A stretch of 8,742 nt of DNA, taken from the NCBI GenBank assembly GCA_900554975.1, contig USJI01000027.1, positions 1-8,742 of the forward strand, written 5' to 3'. This document shows, in pieces, positions 1 to 8,100 of the stretch (position 1 is its first letter; each line of letters opens with the position of its first letter). The stretch is from an uncultured Ruminococcus sp. (GTDB lineage: Bacteria > Bacillota > Clostridia > Oscillospirales > Ruminococcaceae). Under the pieces are notes generated by a model. The model ran no database searches and was not told the origin of the DNA. It was given only the letters and a program-made list of their open reading frames with translations. The translations under genes were made by a program, and so were the position numbers.

Positions 1-972
1 TGCACATTAATCGGACTTGCGGCGGAATGGGCACTTTCAATAACAATATTTCTGATCACTGCCTTTTATAAAAATAAAAAAATGATGTGGCTTCTGAACA
101 ATTTCAATTCTTTCAGGGTATGGCGGATAATATGGATAGTTCCGGTTGCTACGCTTGTAGGATATGTTTTCATGTACCCGAAAAGTTATTTTGTAATGTC
201 GCACGGACGTATCCTGAGAGTTTCATTTGTACTGTGCACACTTGTATTCGCTCTGTTTGCGGTTCTTCAGAGTATGTTTTATCTTATTGCCAGGACAGCG
301 GTTGAAAAATATGATGCTGAAAAAAGGGCAAGTGTTATTGAGATGCAGTCTGTGCAGTATGAAAAGCTCAGAAATTATATTGAAAATACACGCCGTTTAA
401 GGCATGATTTCCGCCATACGCTCGGAGCACTCAGCATACTTGCAGAGCGTGGACAATTTGATGAGCTGTGTCAGTATCTCAGGGAATATAACGATTCGGC
501 AAATATGGAAAGCAAGCCTGTTATTTACTGTGAGAATCCGGCGGTCAATGCTGTTCTGGGATACTATGCAGATATGGCGCATGAGAACCATATAGACACA
601 AAATGGGATGTAAGCATACCGGAAAAAACTGATATCAGTGATGTTGACCTGTGCGTTATAATAGGAAACCTTGCGGAAAATGCCATACATGGCTGCCAGA
701 CGGTTGCGGCTGAAAAAAGGTATATAAATTTTTCTGTTGATATGGAAAATCAGAAAGAACTTTATTTTGTTATGGTGAACAGTTTTAACGGCATTGTGAA
801 AAAAGAAAACAATAAATTTGTTTCTGTAAAGTCTGACGGCGAAGGGATAGGCGTTGAATCAGTAAGAGCTGTGACGGAAAAATATCATGGAACATCTGAC
901 TTTAACAATGACGGAGAAATGTTCATATCAAGGGTTATGATACGAATGGACGGAAATGAAATTCCGGAATAA
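1..972 (+). CDS. AgrC-like GHKL sensor histidine kinase, 5' end cut by window
   Basis: The frame is open from base 1, so the true start lies upstream; the ATG at 82 is internal. The visible part has 323 residues (numbered from base 1). Three hydrophobic segments, near residues 3-23, 43-59 and 71-97, look like the last membrane spans. A charged helix follows, then a phosphoacceptor motif LRHDFRH with candidate His135. The C-terminal ATPase domain shows an N box (NLAENAI, N223, E226, N227) and a G box (DGEGIGVESV, 279-288). This arrangement is typical of the AgrC/GHKL class, which senses peptides or other external signals and phosphorylates a response regulator, often of LytTR type. No regulator gene is visible; it may lie upstream. 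The ligand cannot be told. The kinase class is seen in the sequence; the peptide-sensing role is only a family possibility. No link to pyrimidine synthesis is evident beyond position. Confidence 0.88.
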   Translation, partial: CTLIGLAAEWALSITIFLITAFYKNKKMMWLLNNFNSFRVWRIIWIVPVATLVGYVFMYPKSYFVMSHGRILRVSFVLCTLVFALFAVLQSMFYLIARTAVEKYDAEKRASVIEMQSVQYEKLRNYIENTRRLRHDFRHTLGALSILAERGQFDELCQYLREYNDSANMESKPVIYCENPAVNAVLGYYADMAHENHIDTKWDVSIPEKTDISDVDLCVIIGNLAENAIHGCQTVAAEKRYINFSVDMENQKELYFVMVNSFNGIVKKENNKFVSVKSDGEGIGVESVRAVTEKYHGTSDFNNDGEMFISRVMIRMDGNEIPE

Positions 973-977
973 AAAAG

Positions 978-1002
978 TTATATATATAAATATTCAAAAA
1001 AA
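978..1002 (+). promoter_or_regulatory. AT-rich tract upstream of the pyr promoter, possible UP element
   Basis: A 12-nt AT palindrome (978-989) and a run of seven A (996-1002) sit directly before the -35 box, where the alpha subunit of RNA polymerase contacts UP elements. The composition and position are seen; the function is inferred. The palindrome is too AT-rich to be a convincing terminator for the kinase gene. Confidence 0.4.
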
Positions 1003-1003
1003 C

Positions 1004-1032
1004 TGGACAAACGACATAATGTGTGCTATAAT
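1004..1032 (+). promoter_or_regulatory. Sigma-A-type promoter of the pyr operon
   Basis: The -35 box TGGACA (1004-1009, one mismatch to TTGACA) is followed by a 17-nt spacer and a perfect -10 box TATAAT (1027-1032). A TG at 1024-1025 makes it an extended -10. Transcription should start near 1038-1041, a few bases before the PyrR-binding hairpin. This gives an untranslated leader of about 160 nt to the pyrR start favoured here. Confidence 0.85.
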
Positions 1033-1045
1033 GTTATTTAATGAA

Positions 1046-1076
1046 CCTTTAAGTTGATCCTGTGAGGTTGACAAGG
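1046..1076 (+). promoter_or_regulatory. PyrR-binding RNA hairpin (anti-antiterminator, PYR element)
   Basis: The leader carries GATCCTGTGAGGTTGACAAGG, split here as GATCCTGTGAGG (1056-1067) and TTGACAAGG (1068-1076). It fits the known PyrR target ARUCCNGNGAGGYU followed by the AAGG arm. The lower stem pairs CCTT (1046-1049) with AAGG (1073-1076). The upper stem pairs CC (1059-1060) with GG (1066-1067), then, past a bulged U, A1057-U1068 and G1056-U1069. The conserved loop is formed by 1061-1065. In Bacillus, UMP-bound PyrR stabilises this hairpin, which blocks antitermination and lets the downstream terminator form. The identity is strongly supported by the motif plus the pyrR gene directly downstream. 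Confidence 0.92.
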
Positions 1077-1133
1077 TGTGTAAAATTACGGGCATTTTGT
1101 AGCCACTTATGCCATAAGTATAACATCACGCTT
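1074..1133 (+). promoter_or_regulatory. Putative pyr antiterminator
   Basis: AGGTGTG (1074-1080) can pair over 7 bp with CACGCTT (1127-1133), including two G-U pairs. The 5' strand overlaps the AAGG arm of the PyrR hairpin, and the 3' strand overlaps the first half of the terminator stem, so this helix excludes both. That is the logic expected of a PyrR attenuator. The enclosed segment can form further local hairpins, most clearly ACTTAT-GCC-ATAAGT (1105-1119), or GGCAT (1091-1095) with ATGCC (1109-1113). The pairing was found by eye; no folding energy was computed. Confidence 0.6.
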
Positions 1134-1164
1134 ATCTGTCATCAACGCAGGTAGGCGTTTTTTT
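1128..1164 (+). terminator. Intrinsic terminator of the pyr attenuator
   Basis: ACGCTTATCTG (1128-1138) pairs without mismatch with CAGGTAGGCGT (1148-1158), giving 11 bp with two G-U pairs around a 9-nt loop. Seven T follow the stem (1158-1164, the first being the last stem base). Position, between the PyrR hairpin and pyrR, marks it as the regulated stop of the operon leader. It would also stop transcripts reading in from the kinase gene. Confidence 0.88.
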
Positions 1165-1183
1165 GAATCTGTTTGCCAAAGGC

Positions 1184-1191
1184 GGAGGGAG
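1184..1191 (+). promoter_or_regulatory. Ribosome binding site that decides the pyrR start
   Basis: GGAGGGAG is the only good Shine-Dalgarno match before pyrR. Its end is 9 nt from a CTG at 1201 but 24 nt from the first in-frame ATG at 1216, which has only weak purine-rich sequence at the usual distance. An in-frame TGA at 1192-1194 rules out any start further upstream. Confidence 0.7.
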
Positions 1192-1200
1192 TGACCTGAA

Positions 1201-1734
1201 CTGAAAAGAAAGACAATGATAATGGACGCAAATAATATACAGCGTGCAGTTGCAAGAATTACCTATGAAATTCTTGAAAGAAACAAGGGGACGGAAGACC
1301 TTTGCATTATCGGTATATTTTCAAGGGGAGTTGCTTTCGCCGAAAGGATAGCTCAGAAGATTTATGAGCTGGAGCATGAGGAAATACCATGCGGGGCACT
1401 TGACATAACGGCTTACAGAGATGACAGGAAACCGGCTGAAACAGCAGACAGAACTTCAATTGATTTTGACGTGGCGAATAAAAAGGTTGTTATCGTTGAT
1501 GACGTTTTCTATACCGGACGAAGCACGAGAGCTGCAATTGACGCACTCATGGAACGGGGACGACCACGCTCCATACAGCTGGCGGTTCTGGTTGACAGGG
1601 GACACCGTGAACTCCCGATAAGACCGGATTATGTCGGAAAGAATGTTCCGACTTCAAGAGAAGAAAGCGTAAAGGTTTCTGTAAATGAAATAGACGGCTG
1701 CGACAGCGTTGCCATTTATTCTGACCAGATCTGA
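1201..1734 (+). CDS. pyrR: PyrR bifunctional pyr operon attenuator / uracil phosphoribosyltransferase
   Basis: This is a UMP-responsive RNA-binding repressor that binds the leader hairpin just upstream; in Bacillus it also converts uracil and PRPP to UMP. The phosphoribosyltransferase PRPP loop is clear: [16 protein letters not shown], with Asp100-Asp101 and Thr105-Gly106-Arg107 (numbered from the CTG). Other family blocks are ERNKG, the [10 protein letters not shown] segment and the [16 protein letters not shown] and GKNVPTS segments. The first ATG is at 1216 (172 aa). I favour the CTG at 1201 (177 aa) because it has the ribosome binding site and because the added residues (KRKT before MIMD) line up with the start of Bacillus PyrR (NQKAVILD). 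If non-standard starts are excluded, use 1216. The gene identity is certain; the start is about 70 percent. The stop lies 18 nt before pyrC. Confidence 0.95.
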   Translation: MKRKTMIMDANNIQRAVARITYEILERNKGTEDLCIIGIFSRGVAFAERIAQKIYELEHEEIPCGALDITAYRDDRKPAETADRTSIDFDVANKKVVIVDDVFYTGRSTRAAIDALMERGRPRSIQLAVLVDRGHRELPIRPDYVGKNVPTSREESVKVSVNEIDGCDSVAIYSDQI

Positions 1735-1752
1735 ACGGAGGAAATTCTAGAT

Positions 1753-3021
1753 ATGAATTCATTGCTTTTAAAAAATGTCCGTGCTGTTGATACCGGACTT
1801 GACAGACAGTGTGATATCCTGATATCCGATGGCATTATAAAGGATATCGGAGATAACCTTTCTGCGAACGACTGTGAAGTGATAGATTGCAGCGGACTTA
1901 CAGCTATGCCTGCACTTTTTGATATGCACGTTCATTTCAGAGATCCGGGGCTTACCTATAAGGAGGATATCCTGACAGGTGCGGCGGCGGCTCTTGCCGG
2001 AGGATTTTCAGGAGTTGCGTGTATGCCGAACACCAAACCGACAGCTGACAGTCCGGAAACAATAAGCTACATTATAAACAAGGCGGCAAATACCGGTGTT
2101 AAGGTTTATCCGGTAGGATGCATAACAGTCGGACTGAAAGGCGAGGAGCTCTGTGATTATGAGGCTCTTAAAGCTGCGGGAGCAATTGCTGTTTCAGATG
2201 ACGGCAGACCGGTGGAAAATCCGGGTATGCTGAAACATGGAATGATGTCTGCTATGGAAGCAGGACTTCCTGTTATATCGCACTGTGAAGACCTGAAAAT
2301 TATCGGCAAGGGCATAATAAACAAGGGAAGAATTTCTGAAAGACTCGGCGTTGAGGGTATGGACAGAAAATCAGAAGATTCAATAACTGAAAGAGAAATT
2401 CTTACAGCTGAGAAAACAGGTACGAGAATACACATTGCCCATGTCAGCACAGCAGGAAGCGCTGATATAATCAGAAAGGCAAAGGCAAGAGGTGTTAATG
2501 TTACCTGTGAAACCTGCCCGCATTATTTTATGATGACTGATGAAAAGCTTCTTTCAAGAGATGCGGATTACAGAATGAATCCTCCGCTTCGTGAGGAAAC
2601 TGACCGGAAAGCTATTGAGGAGGCAGTTTGTGACGGCACTATTGATTGTATCGTTACCGACCACGCTCCGCATTCAAAAGAGGAAAAGTCAGATTTCCTT
2701 AAAGCACCGAACGGAATAGTCGGACTTGAAACATCGCTTGCGGCTGTTCTTACGGGACTTTATCATACAGGAAAGATAAGCCTTGAAAAGGTTATAGATA
2801 TTATGGCTGTAAAGCCGAGGGAGATACTCGGGCTTCCGCAGGAAAAGATACAGAAGGGGGCAAGGGCAAATATAGTTCTTGCAGACCTTGAAAAAGAATG
2901 GACTGTTGATCCTGAAAAGTTTAAATCAAAGGGAAGAAATACAGCGTTCAAGGGAATGAAACTCAGAGGCAGGCCTGTCGGTACAATAACTGACGGCAAA
3001 CTCAGATATATGGAAAAATAA
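1753..3021 (+). CDS. pyrC: Dihydroorotase, class I (PyrC)
   Basis: This cytosolic zinc amidohydrolase reversibly cyclises N-carbamoyl-aspartate to dihydroorotate, the third step of UMP synthesis. At 422 aa it has the length of Bacillus-type enzymes rather than the shorter E. coli type. Metal-site motifs are all present: DMHVHFRDPG (His59, His61), the VSDDGRP segment with Asp149/Asp150, where class I enzymes use an aspartate to bridge the metals, SHCED (His177), AHVS (His230) and TDHAPH (Asp303). The substrate-binding block FRDPG and the MPNT motif (91-94) are also intact. A GGAGG site (1737-1741) precedes the ATG by 11 nt. It sits directly after pyrR, where many Firmicutes have pyrP and/or pyrB first. 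Nothing in it looks degraded. Confidence 0.97.
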   Translation: MNSLLLKNVRAVDTGLDRQCDILISDGIIKDIGDNLSANDCEVIDCSGLTAMPALFDMHVHFRDPGLTYKEDILTGAAAALAGGFSGVACMPNTKPTADSPETISYIINKAANTGVKVYPVGCITVGLKGEELCDYEALKAAGAIAVSDDGRPVENPGMLKHGMMSAMEAGLPVISHCEDLKIIGKGIINKGRISERLGVEGMDRKSEDSITEREILTAEKTGTRIHIAHVSTAGSADIIRKAKARGVNVTCETCPHYFMMTDEKLLSRDADYRMNPPLREETDRKAIEEAVCDGTIDCIVTDHAPHSKEEKSDFLKAPNGIVGLETSLAAVLTGLYHTGKISLEKVIDIMAVKPREILGLPQEKIQKGARANIVLADLEKEWTVDPEKFKSKGRNTAFKGMKLRGRPVGTITDGKLRYMEK

Positions 3022-3038
3022 GAAAAGGAGTACAGCAA

Positions 3039-3965
3039 ATGTCATTTGACAGACTTATTGACAAGATTATTGAAATGAAGAATCCTACGGTTGTAGGACT
3101 TGACCCGAAGCTTGACTATGTTCCTGATTACATCAAGAACCGTTTCTTTGACGAGGACGGACAGACACTGAAAGCTGCTGCAAAGGCTGTTTTCAAATTC
3201 AATCAGAAGATAATTGATGAAATCTGTGACATAGTTCCTGCTATAAAGCCACAGGCAGCGTACTATGAAATGTATGGCCACTATGGTATCAAGACTCTTG
3301 AGAAAACTATCCGCTATGCAAAGCTCAAGGGTATGTTCGTTATAACAGACGGAAAGAGAAATGATATCGGTGCTACTATGGAAGCTTATGCTGCTGCACA
3401 TCTTGGAAGTGTTACAATCGGCGAAACTGAATGTGAACCTTTCGGGGCAGACGCTCTGACAGTCAACGGTTATCTCGGCACAGACGGAATTGATCCGCTT
3501 CTGAAAATATGTGAAGAAAAGGATAAGGGCATTTTTGTTCTTGCCAAGACTTCAAACAAATCAAGCGGCGAACTTCAGGATAAGCTGATTGACGGCGAAC
3601 CGGTTTACGCTATTATGGGCGATATGTGTGAAAAATGGGGAAGCGGACAGATAGGAAAGCATGGTTATTCATCAGTCGGTGCTGTTGTTGGTGCGACATA
3701 TCCGGAACAGCTTTCCGAACTCAGAAAAAGACTTCCGCACACAATGTTCCTTGTTCCGGGTTACGGTGCACAGGGCGGCGGTGCACAGGGTATTGCCGGA
3801 GCGTTTGATGAAAACGGACTTGGTGCGATTGTAAACTCCTCAAGAGCTGTAATGTGTGCATATAAGCGTGAAGAAAACTGTCCTGAAAAGGAATTTGCAA
3901 AGGCAGCAAGAAGAGAAGCCATAAGAATGAGAGAAGACATCACATCTTATATAAATCTGAAATAG
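3039..3965 (+). CDS. pyrF: Orotidine 5'-phosphate decarboxylase, type 2 (PyrF)
   Basis: The enzyme decarboxylates OMP to UMP, the last step of the pathway. The catalytic motif is DGKRNDIG (Asp104, Lys106, Asp109), with an upstream Lys70 in AIKPQAAYYE. The C-terminal phosphate-binding parts are VPGYGAQGGG (239-248) and NSSRA (266-270, Arg269). At 308 aa, with the KRNDIG form of the motif, it belongs to the longer type-2 family and not the roughly 230-aa type found in Bacillus and E. coli. The start is fixed by AAGGAG (3025-3030), 8 nt before the ATG, and the gap after pyrC is 17 nt. Its place between pyrC and carA differs from Bacillus, where pyrF lies near the operon end. Confidence 0.96.
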   Translation: MSFDRLIDKIIEMKNPTVVGLDPKLDYVPDYIKNRFFDEDGQTLKAAAKAVFKFNQKIIDEICDIVPAIKPQAAYYEMYGHYGIKTLEKTIRYAKLKGMFVITDGKRNDIGATMEAYAAAHLGSVTIGETECEPFGADALTVNGYLGTDGIDPLLKICEEKDKGIFVLAKTSNKSSGELQDKLIDGEPVYAIMGDMCEKWGSGQIGKHGYSSVGAVVGATYPEQLSELRKRLPHTMFLVPGYGAQGGGAQGIAGAFDENGLGAIVNSSRAVMCAYKREENCPEKEFAKAARREAIRMREDITSYINLK

Positions 3966-3994
3966 TAAATATTATCTGTGAAAGGAATGGTTAG

Positions 3995-5101
3995 ATGTCC
4001 ATATTTAATCAAAAAGAAAAAGCATATCTGCTTCTGGCGGACGGAACTGTTTTTGAAGGACGCAGTTTTGGTGCCAAGGGTACTGTTATCGGCGAGGTTG
4101 TTTTTACAACCGGTCTTACAGGTTATCAGGAGACTCTTACTGACCCGAGTTATTACGGTCAGATCGTTACACAGACTTTTCCGCTTATCGGAAATTACGG
4201 TGTGAATGATGAAGATTACGAATCAGACAGATCCTATGTCAGCGGATATATTGTAAGAGAATGGTGCAACACACCTTCAAACTTCCGCTCACAGGGAAAT
4301 ATAAACGATTTTCTTGTAAAGCAGAATATTATTGGTATTCATTCCATTGACACAAGATGTCTTACAAGAATAATCCGTGAAGCAGGCGTTATGAACGGTG
4401 CTATCACGACCGAAAATGTTTATGAGAAAAAGGAAGAACTCTTGAAGCAGATCAATGAATATAAGATTGTTGATGCGGTAAAGACAGTTACAAATCCTGA
4501 AATAAAGAAATATAATTCTGAAGATTTCAAATACAGAGTAGTGCTTTTCGATTTCGGTTACAAGAGAAACATAAGAAATGAACTTGTAAAGAGAAACTGT
4601 GAGGTTATAGTTGTTCCGGCTGATACAACAGCTGAAAAAATCCGTGAGATTTCTCCGGATGGAATTATGTTCTCAAACGGCCCTGGAGATCCGAGTGAAA
4701 ATACTCAGATAATTGAAAACATAAAAGAAATAGCACAGCTTGGAATTCCGATATTCGGAATCTGCCTTGGTCATCAGCTTATGGCTCTGGCACACGGTGC
4801 AAAAACCCAGAAGCTTAAATACGGACACAGAGGGGCTAACCAGCCTGTAATTGACAAGGAACTTGACAGAACTTTCGTAACAAGCCAGAACCACGGTTAT
4901 GCCGTAGTCGGCGAAAGCATGGATCCGGAAGTCGGAACAGTTTCACATATAAATGCAAATGACGGAACCTGCGAGGGCATGAGATACAACAAGATAAACG
5001 CTTTCACAGTTCAGTTCCACCCTGAGGCACATGGCGGTCCGCAGGATACAGATTATTTGTTTGATGAATTTATTGATATGATAAAAAAGGAGATGCACTG
5101 A
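3995..5101 (+). CDS. carA: Carbamoyl phosphate synthetase small (glutaminase) subunit
   Basis: CarA hydrolyses glutamine and passes ammonia through a tunnel to CarB. The N-terminal CPSase_sm domain covers about residues 8-140 (GYQETLTDPSY, GIHSIDTRCLTR). A class I glutamine amidotransferase domain follows from about 180: the oxyanion region SNGPGDP (227-233), the nucleophile elbow GICLGHQ (Cys257) and the rest of the triad in FHPEAHGG (His342, Glu344). SQNHG (297-301) is also family-typical. At 368 aa it is full length and looks active. AAAGGA (3981-3986) lies 8 nt before the ATG. The stop is separated from the carB ATG by one base, which favours coupled translation of the two subunits. In Bacillus naming this is pyrAA. 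Confidence 0.97.
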   Translation: MSIFNQKEKAYLLLADGTVFEGRSFGAKGTVIGEVVFTTGLTGYQETLTDPSYYGQIVTQTFPLIGNYGVNDEDYESDRSYVSGYIVREWCNTPSNFRSQGNINDFLVKQNIIGIHSIDTRCLTRIIREAGVMNGAITTENVYEKKEELLKQINEYKIVDAVKTVTNPEIKKYNSEDFKYRVVLFDFGYKRNIRNELVKRNCEVIVVPADTTAEKIREISPDGIMFSNGPGDPSENTQIIENIKEIAQLGIPIFGICLGHQLMALAHGAKTQKLKYGHRGANQPVIDKELDRTFVTSQNHGYAVVGESMDPEVGTVSHINANDGTCEGMRYNKINAFTVQFHPEAHGGPQDTDYLFDEFIDMIKKEMH

Positions 5102-5102
5102 T

Positions 5103-8100
5103 ATGCCTTTAAGACAGGATATAAAGAAAGTACTTGTAATAGGTTCCGGCCCGATTATTATCGGACAGGCTGCCGAATTTGACTATGCAGGCACTCAGGC
5201 ATGCCGTGCATTGAAACAGGAAGGACTTGAAGTAGTTCTTATAAATTCCAATCCGGCTACAATTATGACAGATAAGGCTATGGCAGACAAGGTTTACATT
5301 GAACCGCTTACACTTGATGTTGTAAAGAGAATTATTGAAATAGAAAAACCGGACAGCGTTTTGTCAACACTTGGCGGACAGACAGGTCTGACACTTTCCA
5401 TGCAGCTTGCTGAAGAAGGTTTCCTTGATTCACATAATGTAAAACTTCTTGGTGCTGACCCGCTTACAATCCACAAGGCTGAGGACAGACAGGCTTTCAA
5501 GGACACAATGGAAAAGATAGGCGAGCCTTGTATTCCTTCAAAGGTTGTTGAAACTATTGAAGATGCTGTTGACTTTGCAAAAGTTATCGGTTACCCTGTA
5601 ATTGTCCGTCCTGCATTTACACTCGGCGGTACAGGCGGCGGTATTGCAGATAACGAAGAACAGCTCAGAGATATTGCCAAGAACGGACTCAGACTTTCAC
5701 CTATTACACAGGTACTCATTGAAAAATGTATCAGCGGCTGGAAGGAAATCGAGTTTGAGGTTATCCGTGACAGTAAGGGAAATGTTATTACAGTCTGCTC
5801 TATGGAAAACTTTGACCCTGTCGGTGTTCATACAGGTGACAGTATCGTTATTGCTCCGGCTGTAACACTTTCAGACAGAGAATACCAGATGCTCAGAACA
5901 GCTTCTCTTAACATTATTTCTGAACTGAAGGTTGAGGGCGGATGTAACTGTCAGTTTGCTCTGCATCCTGAATCAATGGAATATGCAGTAATTGAGGTAA
6001 ATCCGAGAGTTTCACGTTCTTCCGCACTTGCTTCAAAGGCAACAGGCTATCCTATTGCCAAGGTTGCAACAAGAATCGCTATCGGATATACACTTGATGA
6101 GATAATAAATCAGGTAACAGGTAAAACATATGCCTGCTTTGAACCTGCTCTTGACTATGTTGTAGTCAAGTTCCCTAAGTGGGCTTTTGATAAATTCGTT
6201 TATGCTAAGCGTACTCTCGGTACACAGATGAAAGCTACCGGTGAAGTTATGGCTATCGGAACAAGTTTTGAACAGGCTATGATGAAGGCTGTCCGTTCAA
6301 TTGAACTTGGTGTTGATTCACTTAACATGAAAAAGTTTGCTGAAGTTCCGACAGAAGAGCTTATGAAGAAGATTGTTCATGCTGATGACGAAAGAGCCTT
6401 CCAGGTTTATGAACTCTTAAAGCGTGATGTTACTGTTGAGGAAATCCACAATGCAACTCTTATTGATGAATGGTTCCTTGAAAAACTTAAAAATCTTGTG
6501 GAACTTGAAAGATGGCTTGCTGACGGTGAACTTACAGAAGAAAAGTACCTGACAGCCAAGAAATTCGGTTATCTTGACAGCACAATCGAACGTATCTCAG
6601 GAAAGAAATGCCCGATGAAGAAAACAGCGGTTTATAAAATGGTTGATACCTGTGCCGGAGAGTTCAAGGCTGAAACTCCTTACTTCTATTCAACATTTGA
6701 TGATGAAAATGAAGCAAAGCAGTTTATTGAAAGAACTGACAAGGGCAGAAAGAAAGTTATCGTATTCGGTTCAGGCCCTATCAGAATCGGTCAGGGTATT
6801 GAGTTTGACTATTGTTCAGTTCACTGTGTATGGGCGCTTAAAGAAGAAGGATATGAGGCAGTTATCTGCAACAACAATCCGGAAACTGTTTCCACTGACT
6901 TTGACACAGGTGACAGACTTTATTTCGATCCGCTGACAAAGGAAGATGTTGAATCCATTATCGAAACTGAAAAGCCTTATGGCGTAGTCGTTCAGTTCGG
7001 CGGTCAGACAGCTATCAAGCTTACACGTCATCTGGCAGATCTCGGAGTAAATATCCTCGGAACATCTGCTGACAGCATTGATGCAGCCGAGGACAGAGAA
7101 AGATTTGATGAACTTCTTGAAAAGTGCAAGATTCCTCGTCCTGCCGGATTTACTGTAATGACAACAGAAGAAGCAGTTGAAGTTGCTGAAAAGCTCGGAT
7201 ATCCTGTACTTCTTCGTCCGTCCTACGTTCTTGGCGGTCAGAATATGATTATTGCACATTCTGAAAAAGACGTTGTTGAATATATGGGAATCATTACAAG
7301 AACAATGATAGAAAATCCTGTTCTTATTGATAAATACATGATGGGTAAGGAAGTTGAAGTTGACGCTATCTGTGACGGCAAGGATTTCCTCATTCCTGGT
7401 ATCATGGAGCATATCGAACGTGCCGGTGTTCATTCGGGTGACTCTATTTCAGTATATCCTGCACAGACACTTTCTCCAAAGATAGTTGATACGATTATTG
7501 AATATACAAAGAAACTTGCTTTTGAACTTAAAGTAATCGGTCTTGTAAATATTCAGTATGTTGTATATAATGATGAAGTTTATGTAATTGAGGTTAATCC
7601 TCGTTCTTCAAGAACTGTGCCTTATATCAGCAAGGTAACAGGTATTCCTATGGTTGATATCGCAACAAAGATTATGCTTGGTTCAACTCTCAAGGAACAG
7701 GGATATGAAAGCGGACTTTACAAAAAGAGCAAATATGTTGCTGTCAAGGTTCCGGTATTTTCATTTGAAAAGCTTCAGGACGTTGATACAATGCTCGGCC
7801 CTGAAATGAAATCAACAGGTGAATGCCTTGGTATTGCTGAAACATTTGAAGATGCATTGCTAAAGGGTCTTGTTGCTGCCGGTTATGACCTCAAGAAAGA
7901 AGGCGGAGTCCTTATCTCAGTCCGTGATACAGACAAGCAGGAGATAATCGCAATTGCCGACAAGTTTGCTCAGATGGGATTTGAGCTTTACGGTACAAGC
8001 GGTACAGCAAGCACACTCAACAAGAACATGATTGCTACAAATCTTGTTCACAAAATCTCATCAAAGGAAGAACCGAATGTTCTCTCACTTCTTGAAAGCG

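Noticed and set aside
978..989. TTATATATATAA palindrome as a terminator for the kinase gene.
   Set aside because: A pure A/T stem is too weak and no T run follows; an UP-element role for the promoter is more likely.
1041..1052. Minimal ORF ATG-AAC-CTT-TAA right at the predicted transcript 5' end.
   Set aside because: Only three sense codons, no ribosome binding site, and it overlaps the conserved PyrR hairpin arm; it is likely chance.
1062..1154. A 30-codon open frame (GTG 1062 to TAG 1152) spanning the PyrR hairpin to the terminator, as a possible leader peptide.
   Set aside because: No ribosome binding site precedes the GTG or the in-frame TTG at 1068. The region is explained by RNA structure, and the predicted peptide has no telling composition.
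3765..3790. Direct repeat of GGTGCACAGGG in pyrF (3765-3775 and 3780-3790), suggesting a 15-bp tandem duplication.
   Set aside because: It encodes GAQGG-GAQGI inside the phosphate-binding loop, and the loop length agrees with the type-2 family as I recall it, so no net insertion is evident.
6816..7433. A 205-codon open frame on the minus strand inside carB.
   Set aside because: It is antisense to a highly conserved ATP-grasp region, its protein is rich in Cys, Phe, Asn and Ser with no recognisable domain, and it lacks promoter or ribosome binding signals.
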